Source: Streptococcus parasanguinis (GTDB lineage Bacteria; Bacillota; Bacilli; Lactobacillales; Streptococcaceae). Taken from it: DNA of 64,000 bases. The position numbers and the translations under genes were made by a program. Location of the stretch: the NCBI RefSeq assembly GCF_032163505.1, contig NZ_CP134147.1, forward strand, positions 958,501 through 1,022,500, read 5' to 3'. This document shows positions 17,614 to 27,068 of this stretch, piece after piece. Each line of letters opens with the position of its first letter. Positions within the stretch are counted from its first letter, which is position 1. Under the pieces are notes generated by a model. That model saw only the letters and a program-made list of their open reading frames with translations, did no database searches and was not told where the DNA came from.

Positions 17614-18274
17614 GATGAAGTCCTATCTAGACCGTTTGTCTGCCTTATCTCTTGATCAGACCATGCTAGACTCTAATCGCTTGGTCCTCTTTCTCAGTGG
17701 GAGCAGTGACTACTCCTGTGCTGGACTGACAGCAGGACAACTGGAACTCCTACATGCGATTTGTCCATTAGGTTATAGAGTAGTAGAGAGTAATTTCCCC
17801 TTCAATCAAGATTTTGAACATATAAAATTTCCTCAAGTATCCCTAATGTCGGCTTCTGCATCCAATATCATCTATTATTGGTATACCATTTTGAACTCTC
17901 GCTTTCAAAAGCTCTTACAACAACACTTGTCTCCCTTACTGGAAGTGCAGGAAGTAGTTCTTGTTTGTAAGAGTTCAGGGGTCAATATGCTGACGCAGTG
18001 GCTCAGAAGTTTAGGGAATCAGGTCTCCCTTCCAAGATTGCGTGTGATAGCGCTTGGCCCGGTTTCCCAGCTTCTCTTACGTCAAAAGGAGGTAGAGGTA
18101 TTGGTTATCAAAGGCAAAAAAGATCCTTATTCACGAATTTTGGACCGCCATTTAGCGGATATCCAAGTGGATACGAATCATTATAGCTATGAATACAGAG
18201 AAGATGTGAAAGGAATCATCTATGACTGGATTAGACAAAGTGATAAAAATCGATGTAATAAGCGTTCCCTTTAG
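17606..18274 (+). CDS. Alpha/beta-hydrolase-like protein of unknown function
   Basis: A 222-residue protein. VVLVCKSSGVNML (near residue 113) looks like a strand-nucleophile-helix elbow with Ser, although the first Gly of GxSxG is replaced by Cys-Lys. VLVIKGKKDPYS (near 175) resembles the strand and turn that carries the acidic residue in this fold, and NHYSYEY could supply the His. Overlaps neighbours by 8 and 53 bases, so it is translated with them. Could be an esterase or acyltransferase acting on the product of the glycosyltransferases; this is inference. Confidence 0.6.
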   Translation: MSKMKSYLDRLSALSLDQTMLDSNRLVLFLSGSSDYSCAGLTAGQLELLHAICPLGYRVVESNFPFNQDFEHIKFPQVSLMSASASNIIYYWYTILNSRFQKLLQQHLSPLLEVQEVVLVCKSSGVNMLTQWLRSLGNQVSLPRLRVIALGPVSQLLLRQKEVEVLVIKGKKDPYSRILDRHLADIQVDTNHYSYEYREDVKGIIYDWIRQSDKNRCNKRSL

Positions 18275-19505
18275 TGGCCATTTATTTCCGACTTTGACTT
18301 TGGTCAAGCCCTTGCTGGAGGATCCTCGTTTTCAGGTTCGAGTCATCACAGGTTTTCAGAAAAAGGCATTGGTTGAGCAGATTGGTTTTGACTGCCTTGC
18401 CTTATTTCCTGACCGTCCGACAGTCATGGAAGATATAGCCAATACAGCCAAGCAAGCAAACCTATTTATCATGTACCAACAATTAGGGGCCAATAGCAAA
18501 CTGATTCCTGAAGTTTTCAACGAGATAAATCGAATTTGGGACTCTGAAGGACAACCAGACTTGATTATTGCAGATTTCGTAGCAGCTCCTGCTGGTGTTT
18601 TAGCGGATCGTTTGGGGATTCCTTGGATTACGACCATTCCAAGTCCAGTAGCGATAGAGAGTCGTACGACCACTCCGGCTTATCTAGGAGGCTGGAAACC
18701 GCATCAGGGAATCTTCTACAAGTGGAGAGATGCTCTGGGTAGGCAAGTCATCCGTCTGGCAAAGAAAGTTGGGTTTGCGCTGGTTAAGAAGAATCTTGAT
18801 ACCATACAGGATTTTAAACTCTACCGTGAAGATGGGACAGAAGGGGTCTATTCTCCCTATTCAATCTTGGCTCTGGGCATGAAAGAGTTGGAGTTTCGAG
18901 ACGATTTTCCTTCCCAGCTTAAATGGGTTGGTTATCGCTGTCTCTCTTTTGATCGACTTCCTCAAGAACAGAAACAGTATTTTACGAGTTCTAAAAAGCG
19001 GGTCCTCGTTACCTGTGGCACTCATTTAAAATGGGAAAAAGAGCGGATGGTGGAGTTGGCAAAGCTTTTGAGCCAAGAACATCCTGACTATGTCTTTTAC
19101 GTAACCTTAGGCGACCCTAATGGTTTGGAGAATCCACCCAAGATGTTGTCGGAGAATCTTTTGATCTTTGATTACCTCCCCTATTCAGATGTTCTGGATC
19201 AAATGGATTTTGCCATTCATCATGCAGGTGCTGGGATTTTGATGGGGTGTATCGAAGAGGGGATTCCTAGTCTGATTTTGCCCCAGGACTATGACCAGTT
19301 TGACAATGCGGTTCGGGCTGAGTTATTCCAAGTAGGATTGGTTTCTCGTAAAAAGACAGATTCCGAAGTTTTGCGCTTATTTAATGAATTGGTTTCTCGG
19401 GAAGATTGGTCGCACCTAAAGGCTCTGGCTCAGAAAAGCAAAGCCTACCAGTCAACAAAGATTCTTTATCAAGAAATTGAGAGACTCCTGAAAGTGAAGT
19501 TATAG
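18222..19505 (+). CDS. UGT/MGT-type glycosyltransferase (family 1)
   Basis: A 427-residue GT-B enzyme. The acceptor domain starts with VPFSGHLFPTLTLVKPL; the donor-binding signature is clear near residue 327: IHHAGAGILMGCIEEGIPSLILPQDYDQFDNA. Enzymes of this class put a sugar from a nucleotide donor onto lipids or small molecules. It starts 53 bases inside the previous gene. With the GT2 and SDR it could build a two-sugar glycolipid. No signal peptide; cytosolic face of the membrane expected. Confidence 0.88.
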   Translation: MTGLDKVIKIDVISVPFSGHLFPTLTLVKPLLEDPRFQVRVITGFQKKALVEQIGFDCLALFPDRPTVMEDIANTAKQANLFIMYQQLGANSKLIPEVFNEINRIWDSEGQPDLIIADFVAAPAGVLADRLGIPWITTIPSPVAIESRTTTPAYLGGWKPHQGIFYKWRDALGRQVIRLAKKVGFALVKKNLDTIQDFKLYREDGTEGVYSPYSILALGMKELEFRDDFPSQLKWVGYRCLSFDRLPQEQKQYFTSSKKRVLVTCGTHLKWEKERMVELAKLLSQEHPDYVFYVTLGDPNGLENPPKMLSENLLIFDYLPYSDVLDQMDFAIHHAGAGILMGCIEEGIPSLILPQDYDQFDNAVRAELFQVGLVSRKKTDSEVLRLFNELVSREDWSHLKALAQKSKAYQSTKILYQEIERLLKVKL

Positions 19506-19567
19506 AAGAAAGAGGAGGGAGAGACTCCTACTTGCTTTCTTCCATAGATCTTCTATTTAATGAACAT

Positions 19568-19597
19568 AAAAAACTAGAGCGCTTGCTCTAGTTTTTT
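19568..19597. terminator. Bidirectional terminator between convergent operons
   Basis: AAAAACTAGAGC-gctt-GCTCTAGTTTTTT. The plsY stop codon TAG lies inside the stem. Confidence 0.9.
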
Positions 19598-20232
19598 GGT
19601 TGTTGATGGGTGATATTCTTTCCCCAAGGGATGAGATTTTCTTTTTTCTCTTTGATCCGTTGGATATTGTCCTTGTGACGAAGAATGATCAAGGTCGCTA
19701 GTGCCAAGACAATGATTGTAAAAAGTGGATCATAGCTGTGCAAGATCCATCCAGTCAATGGGAGAAGGAGGACAGATAGAATGGCGAGTAGCGCAACGGT
19801 AACACTCGAAAACGAGATCATACTGGTTAAATACAGGCTGGCTACAAAATAGACAGCTAAAATGAGTAGCAGGATAGGCGAGAAACCAAGTAAGACACCA
19901 GCACTCGTCGCCACTGCTTTTCCACCTTTGAATCCAGCAAAAATCGGGAATGTGTGTCCCAAAACAGCTAAGAGACCAAAGACCATCGGTGAGATCCCCT
20001 GAATTCCGAAGAAAGTCGGAAGGAGAACGGCTAAAGTCCCTTTTAAGAAATCAATCGCAAAGACGATGATCCCAGCTTTCTTCCCTAAAATCCGAAAGGT
20101 ATTGGTCGTTCCTGTATTGCCCGAGCCATGTTCCCGTATATTAATATGGAAAAAGATTTTCCCAATCCATAATCCCGAAGGAATGGAACCTAATAGATAG
20201 GCTAAAATTAAAACACTTATTTCTTTTATCAT
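19588..20232 (-). CDS. plsY: Acyl-phosphate glycerol-3-phosphate acyltransferase
   Basis: Transfers an acyl group from acyl-phosphate to glycerol-3-phosphate, first step of phospholipid synthesis. The 214-residue polytopic protein has the PlsY motifs [11 protein letters not shown] (about residues 12-22), [12 protein letters not shown] (about 35-46) and [13 protein letters not shown] (about 102-114). The ATG at 20232 is chosen over the longer frame from 20271 because homologues begin here and an extended -10 is placed six bases before it. Confidence 0.95.
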   Translation of the reverse strand: MIKEISVLILAYLLGSIPSGLWIGKIFFHINIREHGSGNTGTTNTFRILGKKAGIIVFAIDFLKGTLAVLLPTFFGIQGISPMVFGLLAVLGHTFPIFAGFKGGKAVATSAGVLLGFSPILLLILAVYFVASLYLTSMISFSSVTVALLAILSVLLLPLTGWILHSYDPLFTIIVLALATLIILRHKDNIQRIKEKKENLIPWGKNITHQQPKN

Positions 20233-20247
20233 ACTTTCATTATAACA
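20230..20247 (-). promoter_or_regulatory. Extended -10 promoter giving a leaderless plsY mRNA
   Basis: On the minus strand, TGTTATAAT (20247-20239), six bases, then ATG at 20232. A GAAAG lies in the six bases but would be at or upstream of the transcription start. Confidence 0.6.
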
Positions 20248-20419
20248 AAAAGCCATCAATAGAAAAAGCAATTTTTTGAGTTCAAGTGTGACATCTGAAG
20301 AAAGTGCTCAGCCAGTATTTTATACTGAGATATAGAAATCTCCATATAAAGAGAAAAAATTTTGCAAAATTTCCTAAAAAACTGTAATATAGAAAAGATG
20401 AACAAACAGGAGGTTCCTT

Positions 20420-22369
20420 GTGGCAAAAAAGGAAATCAATATTAATAATTATAATGACGATGCCATTCAGGTACTAGAAGGGTTGGATGCAGTCCGTAAA
20501 CGTCCAGGAATGTATATCGGATCGACCGATGGAAACGGCTTGCATCACATGGTCTGGGAGATCGTGGATAATGCGGTCGATGAAGCCTTGTCTGGCTTTG
20601 GCTCACAAATCGATGTCACGATTAATAAAGATGGTTCTCTATCGGTAGAAGACCAGGGACGTGGAATGCCGACAGGGATGCATGCTATGGGCAAACCGAC
20701 CGTTGAAGTGATTTTTACGGTCCTCCACGCTGGAGGGAAGTTTGGTCAAGGAGGTTATAAGACATCTGGAGGTCTTCACGGAGTGGGATCATCGGTCGTC
20801 AATGCCCTTTCTAGCTGGCTTGAGGTAGAAATTACCCGTGATGGAGCTGTCTACAAGCAACGCTTTGAAGATGGTGGAAAACCAGTTACGACTCTTGAAA
20901 AGATTGGCTCGGCTCCCAAGTCTAAGACAGGGACCAAGGTCACCTTCATGCCGGATCCAACTATCTTTTCAACGACGGATTTCAAATTTAATACCATTGC
21001 TGAGCGGATCAAAGAATCAGCCTTCTTGCTTAAGGACGTGACGCTGACGCTGACCGACCTTCGTAAGGAAGAAGATAACCATGTGGCCTTTCATTATGAA
21101 AATGGTGTCCAAGATTTTGTAGAGTACTTGAACGAAGACAAGGAAACTTTGACACCTGTTCTCTACTTTAGTGGCGAATCAGATGGTTTTCAGGTAGAAG
21201 TAGCCATGCAATACAATGATGGTTACTCAGATAATATCTTGTCCTTCGTAAATAATGTCCGCACCAAAGATGGGGGAACCCACGAGACAGGTCTGAAGTC
21301 AGCCATTACCAAGGCCATGAACGACTATGCAAGAAAGACAGGACTTCTCAAGGAAAAAGACAAAAATCTGGAAGGATCAGACTACCGCGAAGGTTTGTCT
21401 GCTGTTCTTTCAATCTTGGTCCCAGAAGCTCATTTGCAGTTTGAAGGGCAAACCAAAGACAAATTAGGAAGTCCCTTGGCTCGTCCAGTCGTTGATAGCA
21501 TTGTTTCTGATAAATTGACCTTCTTCCTCATGGAAAATGGAGAGTTGGCTTCTAATCTCATTCGTAAGGCTATTAAGGCCCGTGATGCGCGTGAAGCAGC
21601 TCGAAAAGCGCGGGATGAAAGCCGAAATGGCAAGAAGAGCAAAAAGGACAAAGGACTTTTATCTGGTAAATTGACACCAGCCCAGTCTAAAAATCCTAAG
21701 AAAAATGAACTCTATCTAGTCGAAGGAGACTCTGCTGGCGGTTCTGCCAAACAAGGACGGGACCGTAAGTTCCAAGCGATTCTCCCTCTTCGTGGGAAGG
21801 TTCTCAATACTGAGAAAGCCAATATGAGTGATATTCTCAAGAACGAGGAAATCAACACCATGATCTACACCATTGGTGCAGGAGTTGGGGCAGATTTCTC
21901 TGTGGAAGATGCCAACTACGATAAGATCATTATCATGACCGATGCGGATACAGATGGTGCCCACATTCAGACCCTTCTCTTAACCTTCTTCTATCGCTAT
22001 ATGCGACCTTTGGTAGAAGCTGGACATGTCTACATTGCGCTTCCTCCTCTTTATAAGATGTCGAAAGGCAAAGGCAAGAAAGAAGAAGTAGCCTATGCTT
22101 GGACAGATAGCGAATTAGAAGAGTTGCGTCGGACCTTTGGCCGTGGAGCAACCCTCCAACGGTACAAAGGGTTGGGGGAAATGAATGCGGATCAGCTTTG
22201 GGAAACGACCATGAATCCAGAAACTCGTACCCTGATCCGTGTCACCATTGATGATTTAGCGCGTGCAGAACGCCGTGTCTCCGTCCTTATGGGAGATAAG
22301 GCTGCACCACGTCGTCAATGGATTGAAGATAACGTTAAGTTTACCTTAGAAGAAAATACAGTTTTTTAA
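20420..22369 (+). CDS. parE: DNA topoisomerase IV subunit B
   Basis: ATPase subunit of topoisomerase IV, which unlinks daughter chromosomes. The 649 residues include the GHKL ATP site (EIVDNAVDEALSG near residue 48), GGLHGVGSSVVNA near 115, and the TOPRIM motifs ELYLVEGDSAGGSAKQGRDR and DADTDGAH. Starts with GTG at 20420 behind AGGAGG. parC does not follow directly: an ANT(6)-like gene lies between them. Confidence 0.97.
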   Translation: MAKKEININNYNDDAIQVLEGLDAVRKRPGMYIGSTDGNGLHHMVWEIVDNAVDEALSGFGSQIDVTINKDGSLSVEDQGRGMPTGMHAMGKPTVEVIFTVLHAGGKFGQGGYKTSGGLHGVGSSVVNALSSWLEVEITRDGAVYKQRFEDGGKPVTTLEKIGSAPKSKTGTKVTFMPDPTIFSTTDFKFNTIAERIKESAFLLKDVTLTLTDLRKEEDNHVAFHYENGVQDFVEYLNEDKETLTPVLYFSGESDGFQVEVAMQYNDGYSDNILSFVNNVRTKDGGTHETGLKSAITKAMNDYARKTGLLKEKDKNLEGSDYREGLSAVLSILVPEAHLQFEGQTKDKLGSPLARPVVDSIVSDKLTFFLMENGELASNLIRKAIKARDAREAARKARDESRNGKKSKKDKGLLSGKLTPAQSKNPKKNELYLVEGDSAGGSAKQGRDRKFQAILPLRGKVLNTEKANMSDILKNEEINTMIYTIGAGVGADFSVEDANYDKIIIMTDADTDGAHIQTLLLTFFYRYMRPLVEAGHVYIALPPLYKMSKGKGKKEEVAYAWTDSELEELRRTFGRGATLQRYKGLGEMNADQLWETTMNPETRTLIRVTIDDLARAERRVSVLMGDKAAPRRQWIEDNVKFTLEENTVF

Positions 22370-22425
22370 TCACTTTCTACTTATAAATTAAATAAGCTGG
22401 GATGTAGAAATGGTAAGGAATCGAC

Positions 22426-23244
22426 ATGAGAACTGATACAGAAATGATGAATCTGATTTTGCAGATAGCTGAGTCCTTGCAAGTGGAAGCAGTGGCCTTA
22501 TCCGGTTCGCGAGTCAATCCTCGGGCACCCAAAGACGAGTTTCAAGATTATGATGTGGTCTATATCGTTGATGATCTAGAAGACCTGATTTCAGATTTAT
22601 CCTGGTTGGATCAGTACGGAAATCGACTCATCGAACAGCACAACCGACTGGGACATCGTCGTCTGTATCTCATGCTCTTTGAAGACGGCAACCGTATCGA
22701 TTTGACCCTCTGTCCCAAGGAGTCTATCCAAGAGTGGGTGGACAGCGAAGCAAATTTTGAAGTTATAAAAGACGACAAAGGTTTGTTTGAAGCCTATCAG
22801 CCTAATTCCAAGCGCTATTGGACCGTTCCGCCTACTGAAGAGGAATTTGCAGCATCCTGCAATGAATTTTGGTGGGTATCGGCTTATGTCGTAAAGGCCA
22901 TTCGAAGAAATCAGCTTATTTATGCGACCGACCACCTCTATGGCATTTGTCAGCAAGAACTTTTCAAGGTCTTAGCTTGGCAGGTGACAAGCGATAGGGG
23001 AGTAGTTGACATCGGAAAGAACTACAAGCACCTCTTCCAGTATCTACCAGCTGAGCAAGAGAAGGAGTACTCAGCTTTGCTTGATTTATCTAGTTTCGAT
23101 AAAATCACTAAGTCTTTATTTGCTACCATGGGGCTATTCAATCGAGAAGCTCAAATTCTGGCCCAAAAGATGGGGTTTACTTACGATAAGGAAGTAGCAG
23201 AAAAAATGACTTCTTATGCTAAAGAGAAACTTTCTAATCATTAA
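22426..23244 (+). CDS. Chromosomal ANT(6)-like aminoglycoside nucleotidyltransferase
   Basis: A 272-residue member of the AadE/ANT(6) family, which adenylylates streptomycin at position 6. Visible motifs: ALSGSRVNPRAPKDEFQDYDVVYIV (residues ~24-48) with the nucleotidyltransferase GS and D-x-D, NRIDLTLCP near 89, and EFWWVSAYVVKAIRRNQLIYATDHL near 146. It lies between parE and parC on the same strand with no mobile-element traces and composition like its neighbours, so it looks resident. Whether it confers resistance cannot be told from sequence. Confidence 0.85.
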   Translation: MRTDTEMMNLILQIAESLQVEAVALSGSRVNPRAPKDEFQDYDVVYIVDDLEDLISDLSWLDQYGNRLIEQHNRLGHRRLYLMLFEDGNRIDLTLCPKESIQEWVDSEANFEVIKDDKGLFEAYQPNSKRYWTVPPTEEEFAASCNEFWWVSAYVVKAIRRNQLIYATDHLYGICQQELFKVLAWQVTSDRGVVDIGKNYKHLFQYLPAEQEKEYSALLDLSSFDKITKSLFATMGLFNREAQILAQKMGFTYDKEVAEKMTSYAKEKLSNH

Positions 23245-23416
23245 TGAATCTATTTTAAACATCAGAAAGGAACGTTTGGTTACTTGGTGTGACTGAATTC
23301 CTTTTTCTACAAAAGACTACTCAACATTCTTTGAAAGGAGTTGAACACGCCCTGAGTGCTGTGTGAAAAAGATAAATTTCTTATTTTCACTTTGTATTTT
23401 ACGGGCTTTGTATCTT

Positions 23417-25870
23417 ATGTCTAATATTCAAAATATGTCCTTGGAGGACATCATGGGGGAGCGCTTTGGTCGCTACTCCAAATACATTATTCAAGAACGG
23501 GCTCTTCCTGATATTCGGGATGGCTTGAAACCAGTTCAACGGCGGATTCTTTATTCGATGAATAAGGATGGCAATACCCATGACAAGGGCTACCGCAAGT
23601 CTGCCAAGTCTGTTGGTAATATCATGGGGAATTTCCACCCTCACGGGGACAGTTCCATCTATGATGCCATGGTCCGCATGTCTCAGGACTGGAAAAATCG
23701 TGAGATCCTAGTCGAAATGCACGGAAACAATGGTTCCATGGACGGTGATCCACCGGCAGCCATGCGTTATACGGAAGCTCGTTTGTCTGAAATTGCGGGT
23801 TATCTTTTGCAAGATATCGAAAAGAATACAGTGCCTTTTGCCTGGAACTTTGATGATACGGAAAAAGAGCCAACTGTTTTGCCGGCAGCCTTTCCAAACC
23901 TCTTGGTCAATGGGGCAACAGGGATTTCAGCTGGTTACGCGACAGACATTCCGCCACACAACCTTGCTGAAGTCATTGATGCCGTGGTCTATATGATCGA
24001 CCATCCATCTGCCAAGGTAGACAAGCTCATGGAGTTTCTACCTGGACCGGATTTCCCAACTGGTGCCATTATCCAAGGCCGGGATGAGATTAAGAAAGCC
24101 TATGAAACTGGTAAGGGTCGGGTGGTTGTCCGCTCTAAAACCGAGATTGAGCAGCTCAAAGGAGGCAAGCAGCAAATTGTTGTTACCGAGATCCCTTATG
24201 AGATCAACAAGGCTGTCTTGGTCAAGAAAATTGATGATGTCCGTGTCAACAACAAGGTTGCTGGTATCGCTGAGGTTCGGGATGAGTCTGACCGAGATGG
24301 TCTTCGTATTGCCATTGAGCTCAAAAAAGATGCCAATGCAGACTTGATCTTGAACTACTTGTTCAAGTATACGGACTTGCAGGTCAACTATAACTTCAAT
24401 ATGGTGGCGATTGACAATTATACCCCTCGTCAAGTGGGGATTATACCGATTCTCTCTAGCTACATTGCTCACCGTCGGGATATCATTGTCGCTCGCTCGC
24501 GCTTTGATAAGGAAAAGGCAGAACGACGGCTCCACATCGTAGAGGGCTTGATCCGCGTGATTTCCATCCTCGATGAAGTCATTGCCTTGATCCGCGCTTC
24601 TGAAAACAAGGCAGATGCCAAGGAAAACCTCAAGGTCAGCTACGATTTCACGGAAGAACAAGCAGAAGCTATTGTTACTTTGCAATTGTACCGTTTGACC
24701 AATACGGATATCGTGACATTGGAAGAAGAGCATGCCAGTCTCAAGGAGCAAATCGCGACCTTGGCAGCCATCATTGGGGATGAACGGACTATGTTTAACC
24801 TCATGAAGAAGGAATTGCGTGAAGTCAAGAAGCTCTTTGGTAACCCTCGTCGCAGTGAGTTGCAAGACACTGCTAAAACGATTGAGATCGATACAGCTAG
24901 TCTGATCGTTGAAGAGGAAACCTTCGTCAGCGTGACCCGTGCGGGTTACATTAAACGGACCTCTCCTCGTTCCTTCAATGCGTCGACAGTGGAAGAAGTC
25001 GGTAAGCGGGACGACGATGAATTGATTTTCGTAGAGCCTGCTAAGACCACTCAGCATCTCTTACTCTTTACCAACTTGGGGAATGCCATTTATCGACCAA
25101 TTCACGAATTGACAGATACCAAGTGGAAGGATATCGGAGAGCACCTCAGTCAAACCTTGACCAATTTCGAGCAAGAGGAAGAAATTCTCTTTGCGGAGAT
25201 TGTGGATCAGTTTGAGGGAGTTACCTACTTTGCAGCAACCCAACAAGGTCAAATCAAGCGCTTTGAACGCAAGGAATTGAGCCCATGGCGGACTTATCGT
25301 TCTAAATCGACTAAGTATGCTAAGCTAAAAGATCAAGACGACCGTATCGTAGCAGTTGCGCCAGTTGTTCTTGAAGATATCATGATCATTACTAAAAATG
25401 GGTATGGGTTGCGCTTCAATGTTGAGGAGGTCCCTGTCGTAGGAGCCAAAGCAGCAGGGGTCAAAGCCATTAACCTCAAAGATGGGGACCAAGTTGTGGC
25501 CGTCTTTAAGTCAACGACGCCAAGCATGTACATTCTGACTCATAGAGGTAGTCTGAAACGGATGTTACAAGACGATATTCCTGTGACCAGTCGGGCCAAA
25601 CGGGGACTACAGGTCTTGCGTGAGTTGAAAAATAAACCACACCGCGTCTTCAAGGCAGGTCCAGTCTTCACTGACCAGGGAGATTTTGATCTCTTTACGA
25701 GCCAAGATGAAGTGGCAGAACAAGATCAAATTCTTCAGATCACTTCTACAACAGGGCAGGTGACAGAAATTGATTTGACGCAATTAAGCATTTCTGAAAG
25801 AACAAGCAATGGATCCTTTGTCAACGATACCATTTCGGATCAAGAAGTTTTTTCAGCTACCATCAAATAA
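23417..25870 (+). CDS. parC: DNA topoisomerase IV subunit A
   Basis: Breakage-reunion subunit of topoisomerase IV. I start it at MSNIQNMSLED (23417), as in other streptococci, although a GTG frame begins at 23363 nearer to an AAAGGAG. The 817 residues include the catalytic Tyr in AAMRYTEAR (Tyr118) and a quinolone-determining region [12 protein letters not shown] with the wild-type Ser79 and Asp83. The C-terminal half forms the beta-pinwheel DNA-wrapping domain. A terminator follows. Confidence 0.96.
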   Translation: MSNIQNMSLEDIMGERFGRYSKYIIQERALPDIRDGLKPVQRRILYSMNKDGNTHDKGYRKSAKSVGNIMGNFHPHGDSSIYDAMVRMSQDWKNREILVEMHGNNGSMDGDPPAAMRYTEARLSEIAGYLLQDIEKNTVPFAWNFDDTEKEPTVLPAAFPNLLVNGATGISAGYATDIPPHNLAEVIDAVVYMIDHPSAKVDKLMEFLPGPDFPTGAIIQGRDEIKKAYETGKGRVVVRSKTEIEQLKGGKQQIVVTEIPYEINKAVLVKKIDDVRVNNKVAGIAEVRDESDRDGLRIAIELKKDANADLILNYLFKYTDLQVNYNFNMVAIDNYTPRQVGIIPILSSYIAHRRDIIVARSRFDKEKAERRLHIVEGLIRVISILDEVIALIRASENKADAKENLKVSYDFTEEQAEAIVTLQLYRLTNTDIVTLEEEHASLKEQIATLAAIIGDERTMFNLMKKELREVKKLFGNPRRSELQDTAKTIEIDTASLIVEEETFVSVTRAGYIKRTSPRSFNASTVEEVGKRDDDELIFVEPAKTTQHLLLFTNLGNAIYRPIHELTDTKWKDIGEHLSQTLTNFEQEEEILFAEIVDQFEGVTYFAATQQGQIKRFERKELSPWRTYRSKSTKYAKLKDQDDRIVAVAPVVLEDIMIITKNGYGLRFNVEEVPVVGAKAAGVKAINLKDGDQVVAVFKSTTPSMYILTHRGSLKRMLQDDIPVTSRAKRGLQVLRELKNKPHRVFKAGPVFTDQGDFDLFTSQDEVAEQDQILQITSTTGQVTEIDLTQLSISERTSNGSFVNDTISDQEVFSATIK

Positions 25871-25909
25871 AAGAAAGCGTCGGTCCATTCTAGGACTGAC
25901 TTTCTTTAA
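25868..25909 (+). terminator. Intrinsic terminator after parC
   Basis: AAAGAAAG-c-GTC-g-GTCC pairs with GGAC-t-GAC-TTTCTTT around a short loop; A-rich on one side, weak T tail on the other. Confidence 0.7.
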
Positions 25910-25914
25910 AAATA

Positions 25915-25929
25915 AATTTTCTGAAAATT
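25915..25929 (+). promoter_or_regulatory. Perfect CodY box before ilvE
   Basis: AATTTTCTGAAAATT equals the CodY consensus at all 15 positions. It stands 11 bases before the -35 (TTGAAA, 25941-25946) of the ilvE promoter. Confidence 0.8.
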
Positions 25930-25940
25930 GAAAATTTCGC

Positions 25941-25976
25941 TTGAAATTCTCATGAAATGGTGTACAATAGTGTACA
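25941..25976 (+). promoter_or_regulatory. ilvE promoter with a TGTACA palindrome over the -10
   Basis: TTGAAA, 16 bases, TACAAT (25963-25968). The -10 lies inside TGTACA-ATAG-TGTACA (25961-25976), a perfect inverted and direct repeat that could be an operator for an unidentified regulator. Confidence 0.6.
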
Positions 25977-26045
25977 TAGATTGAGAAACTGAATCGACCT
26001 GCATCAGATCGACTAGGAATAGAAAGAATTAAAAGGAGCATTATC

Positions 26046-27068
26046 ATGACAGTATCACTTGATTGGGAAAACCTTGGCTTTTCATATATGAAATTACCTT
26101 ATCGCTATTTGGTATATTATCGCAATGGAGCTTGGGAAAAAGGGGAATTGACAGAAGATGCGACTTTGCATTTGTCCGAATCTTCTCCAAGTTTGCATTA
26201 CGGTCAGCAAGCCTTTGAAGGGTTGAAAGCCTACCGTACAAAAGATGGAAGTATCCAATTGTTCCGTCCAGATCAAAACGCTAAACGTTTGCAACGCACA
26301 GCAGATCGGTTGCTGATGCCTCAAGTACCTGTTGACATGTTTGTAGATGCTTGTAAGGCAGTGGTAAAAGCCAATGAAGAGTATGTTCCACCATATGGTA
26401 CAGGAGCTACCCTTTACCTTCGTCCACTTTTGATTGGGGTTGGTGATATTATTGGTGTGCATCCAGCAGATGAGTATATCTTTACCATCTTTGCCATGCC
26501 TGTCGGTAACTATTTTAAAGGTGGTTTGGTCCCAACGAACTTCTTGATTCAAGATGAGTATGACCGTGCTGCACCACATGGTACAGGGGCTGCAAAAGTT
26601 GGTGGGAACTACGCAGCTAGTATGTTGCCAGGTAAGATTGCGCATGATCGTAACTTCTCTGACGTGATTTACCTCGATCCAGCGACTCACACCAAGATTG
26701 AAGAAGTTGGTTCTGCAAACTTCTTTGGTATCACTGCTAATAACGAATTTGTGACGCCATTGAGTCCGTCTATTTTGCCATCGATCACCAAGTACTCTTT
26801 GCTTTACTTGGCAGAACACCGTCTTGGTATGACACCAATTGAAGGGGATGTCTTTATTAATGAGCTGGATCGCTTTGTAGAAGCAGGAGCTTGTGGTACC
26901 GCAGCTGTCATCTCTCCGATCGGAGGTGTTCAACACGGTGATGACTTCCATGTCTTCTATTCTGAAACAGAAGTAGGTCCTATCACACGTAAGCTCTATG
27001 ACGAGTTGACCGGTATCCAATTTGGCGATGTCGAAGCGCCAGAAGGATGGATTGTCAAAGTCGATTAA
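26046..27068 (+). CDS. ilvE: Branched-chain amino acid aminotransferase
   Basis: PLP enzyme interconverting Leu/Ile/Val and their keto acids. The 340 residues match the class IV aminotransferase family: YGQQAFEGLKAYR near residue 57, LYLRPLLIGVG near 122, the PLP lysine in GTGAAKVGGNYAAS near 182, and EVGSANFFGI near 222. AAAAGGAG precedes the ATG. Its CodY box ties it to the leucine operon 13 kb upstream. Transcribed alone, with a long hairpin after it. Confidence 0.97.
   Translation: MTVSLDWENLGFSYMKLPYRYLVYYRNGAWEKGELTEDATLHLSESSPSLHYGQQAFEGLKAYRTKDGSIQLFRPDQNAKRLQRTADRLLMPQVPVDMFVDACKAVVKANEEYVPPYGTGATLYLRPLLIGVGDIIGVHPADEYIFTIFAMPVGNYFKGGLVPTNFLIQDEYDRAAPHGTGAAKVGGNYAASMLPGKIAHDRNFSDVIYLDPATHTKIEEVGSANFFGITANNEFVTPLSPSILPSITKYSLLYLAEHRLGMTPIEGDVFINELDRFVEAGACGTAAVISPIGGVQHGDDFHVFYSETEVGPITRKLYDELTGIQFGDVEAPEGWIVKVD

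Noticed and set aside
24038..25057. 339-codon open frame on the minus strand inside parC
   Set aside because: Shadow of a strongly constrained gene; no ribosome site, and the composition is a mirror of parC codons.
26094..27020. 308-codon open frame on the minus strand inside ilvE
   Set aside because: Exactly antisense to ilvE with His/Trp-rich, family-less translation.
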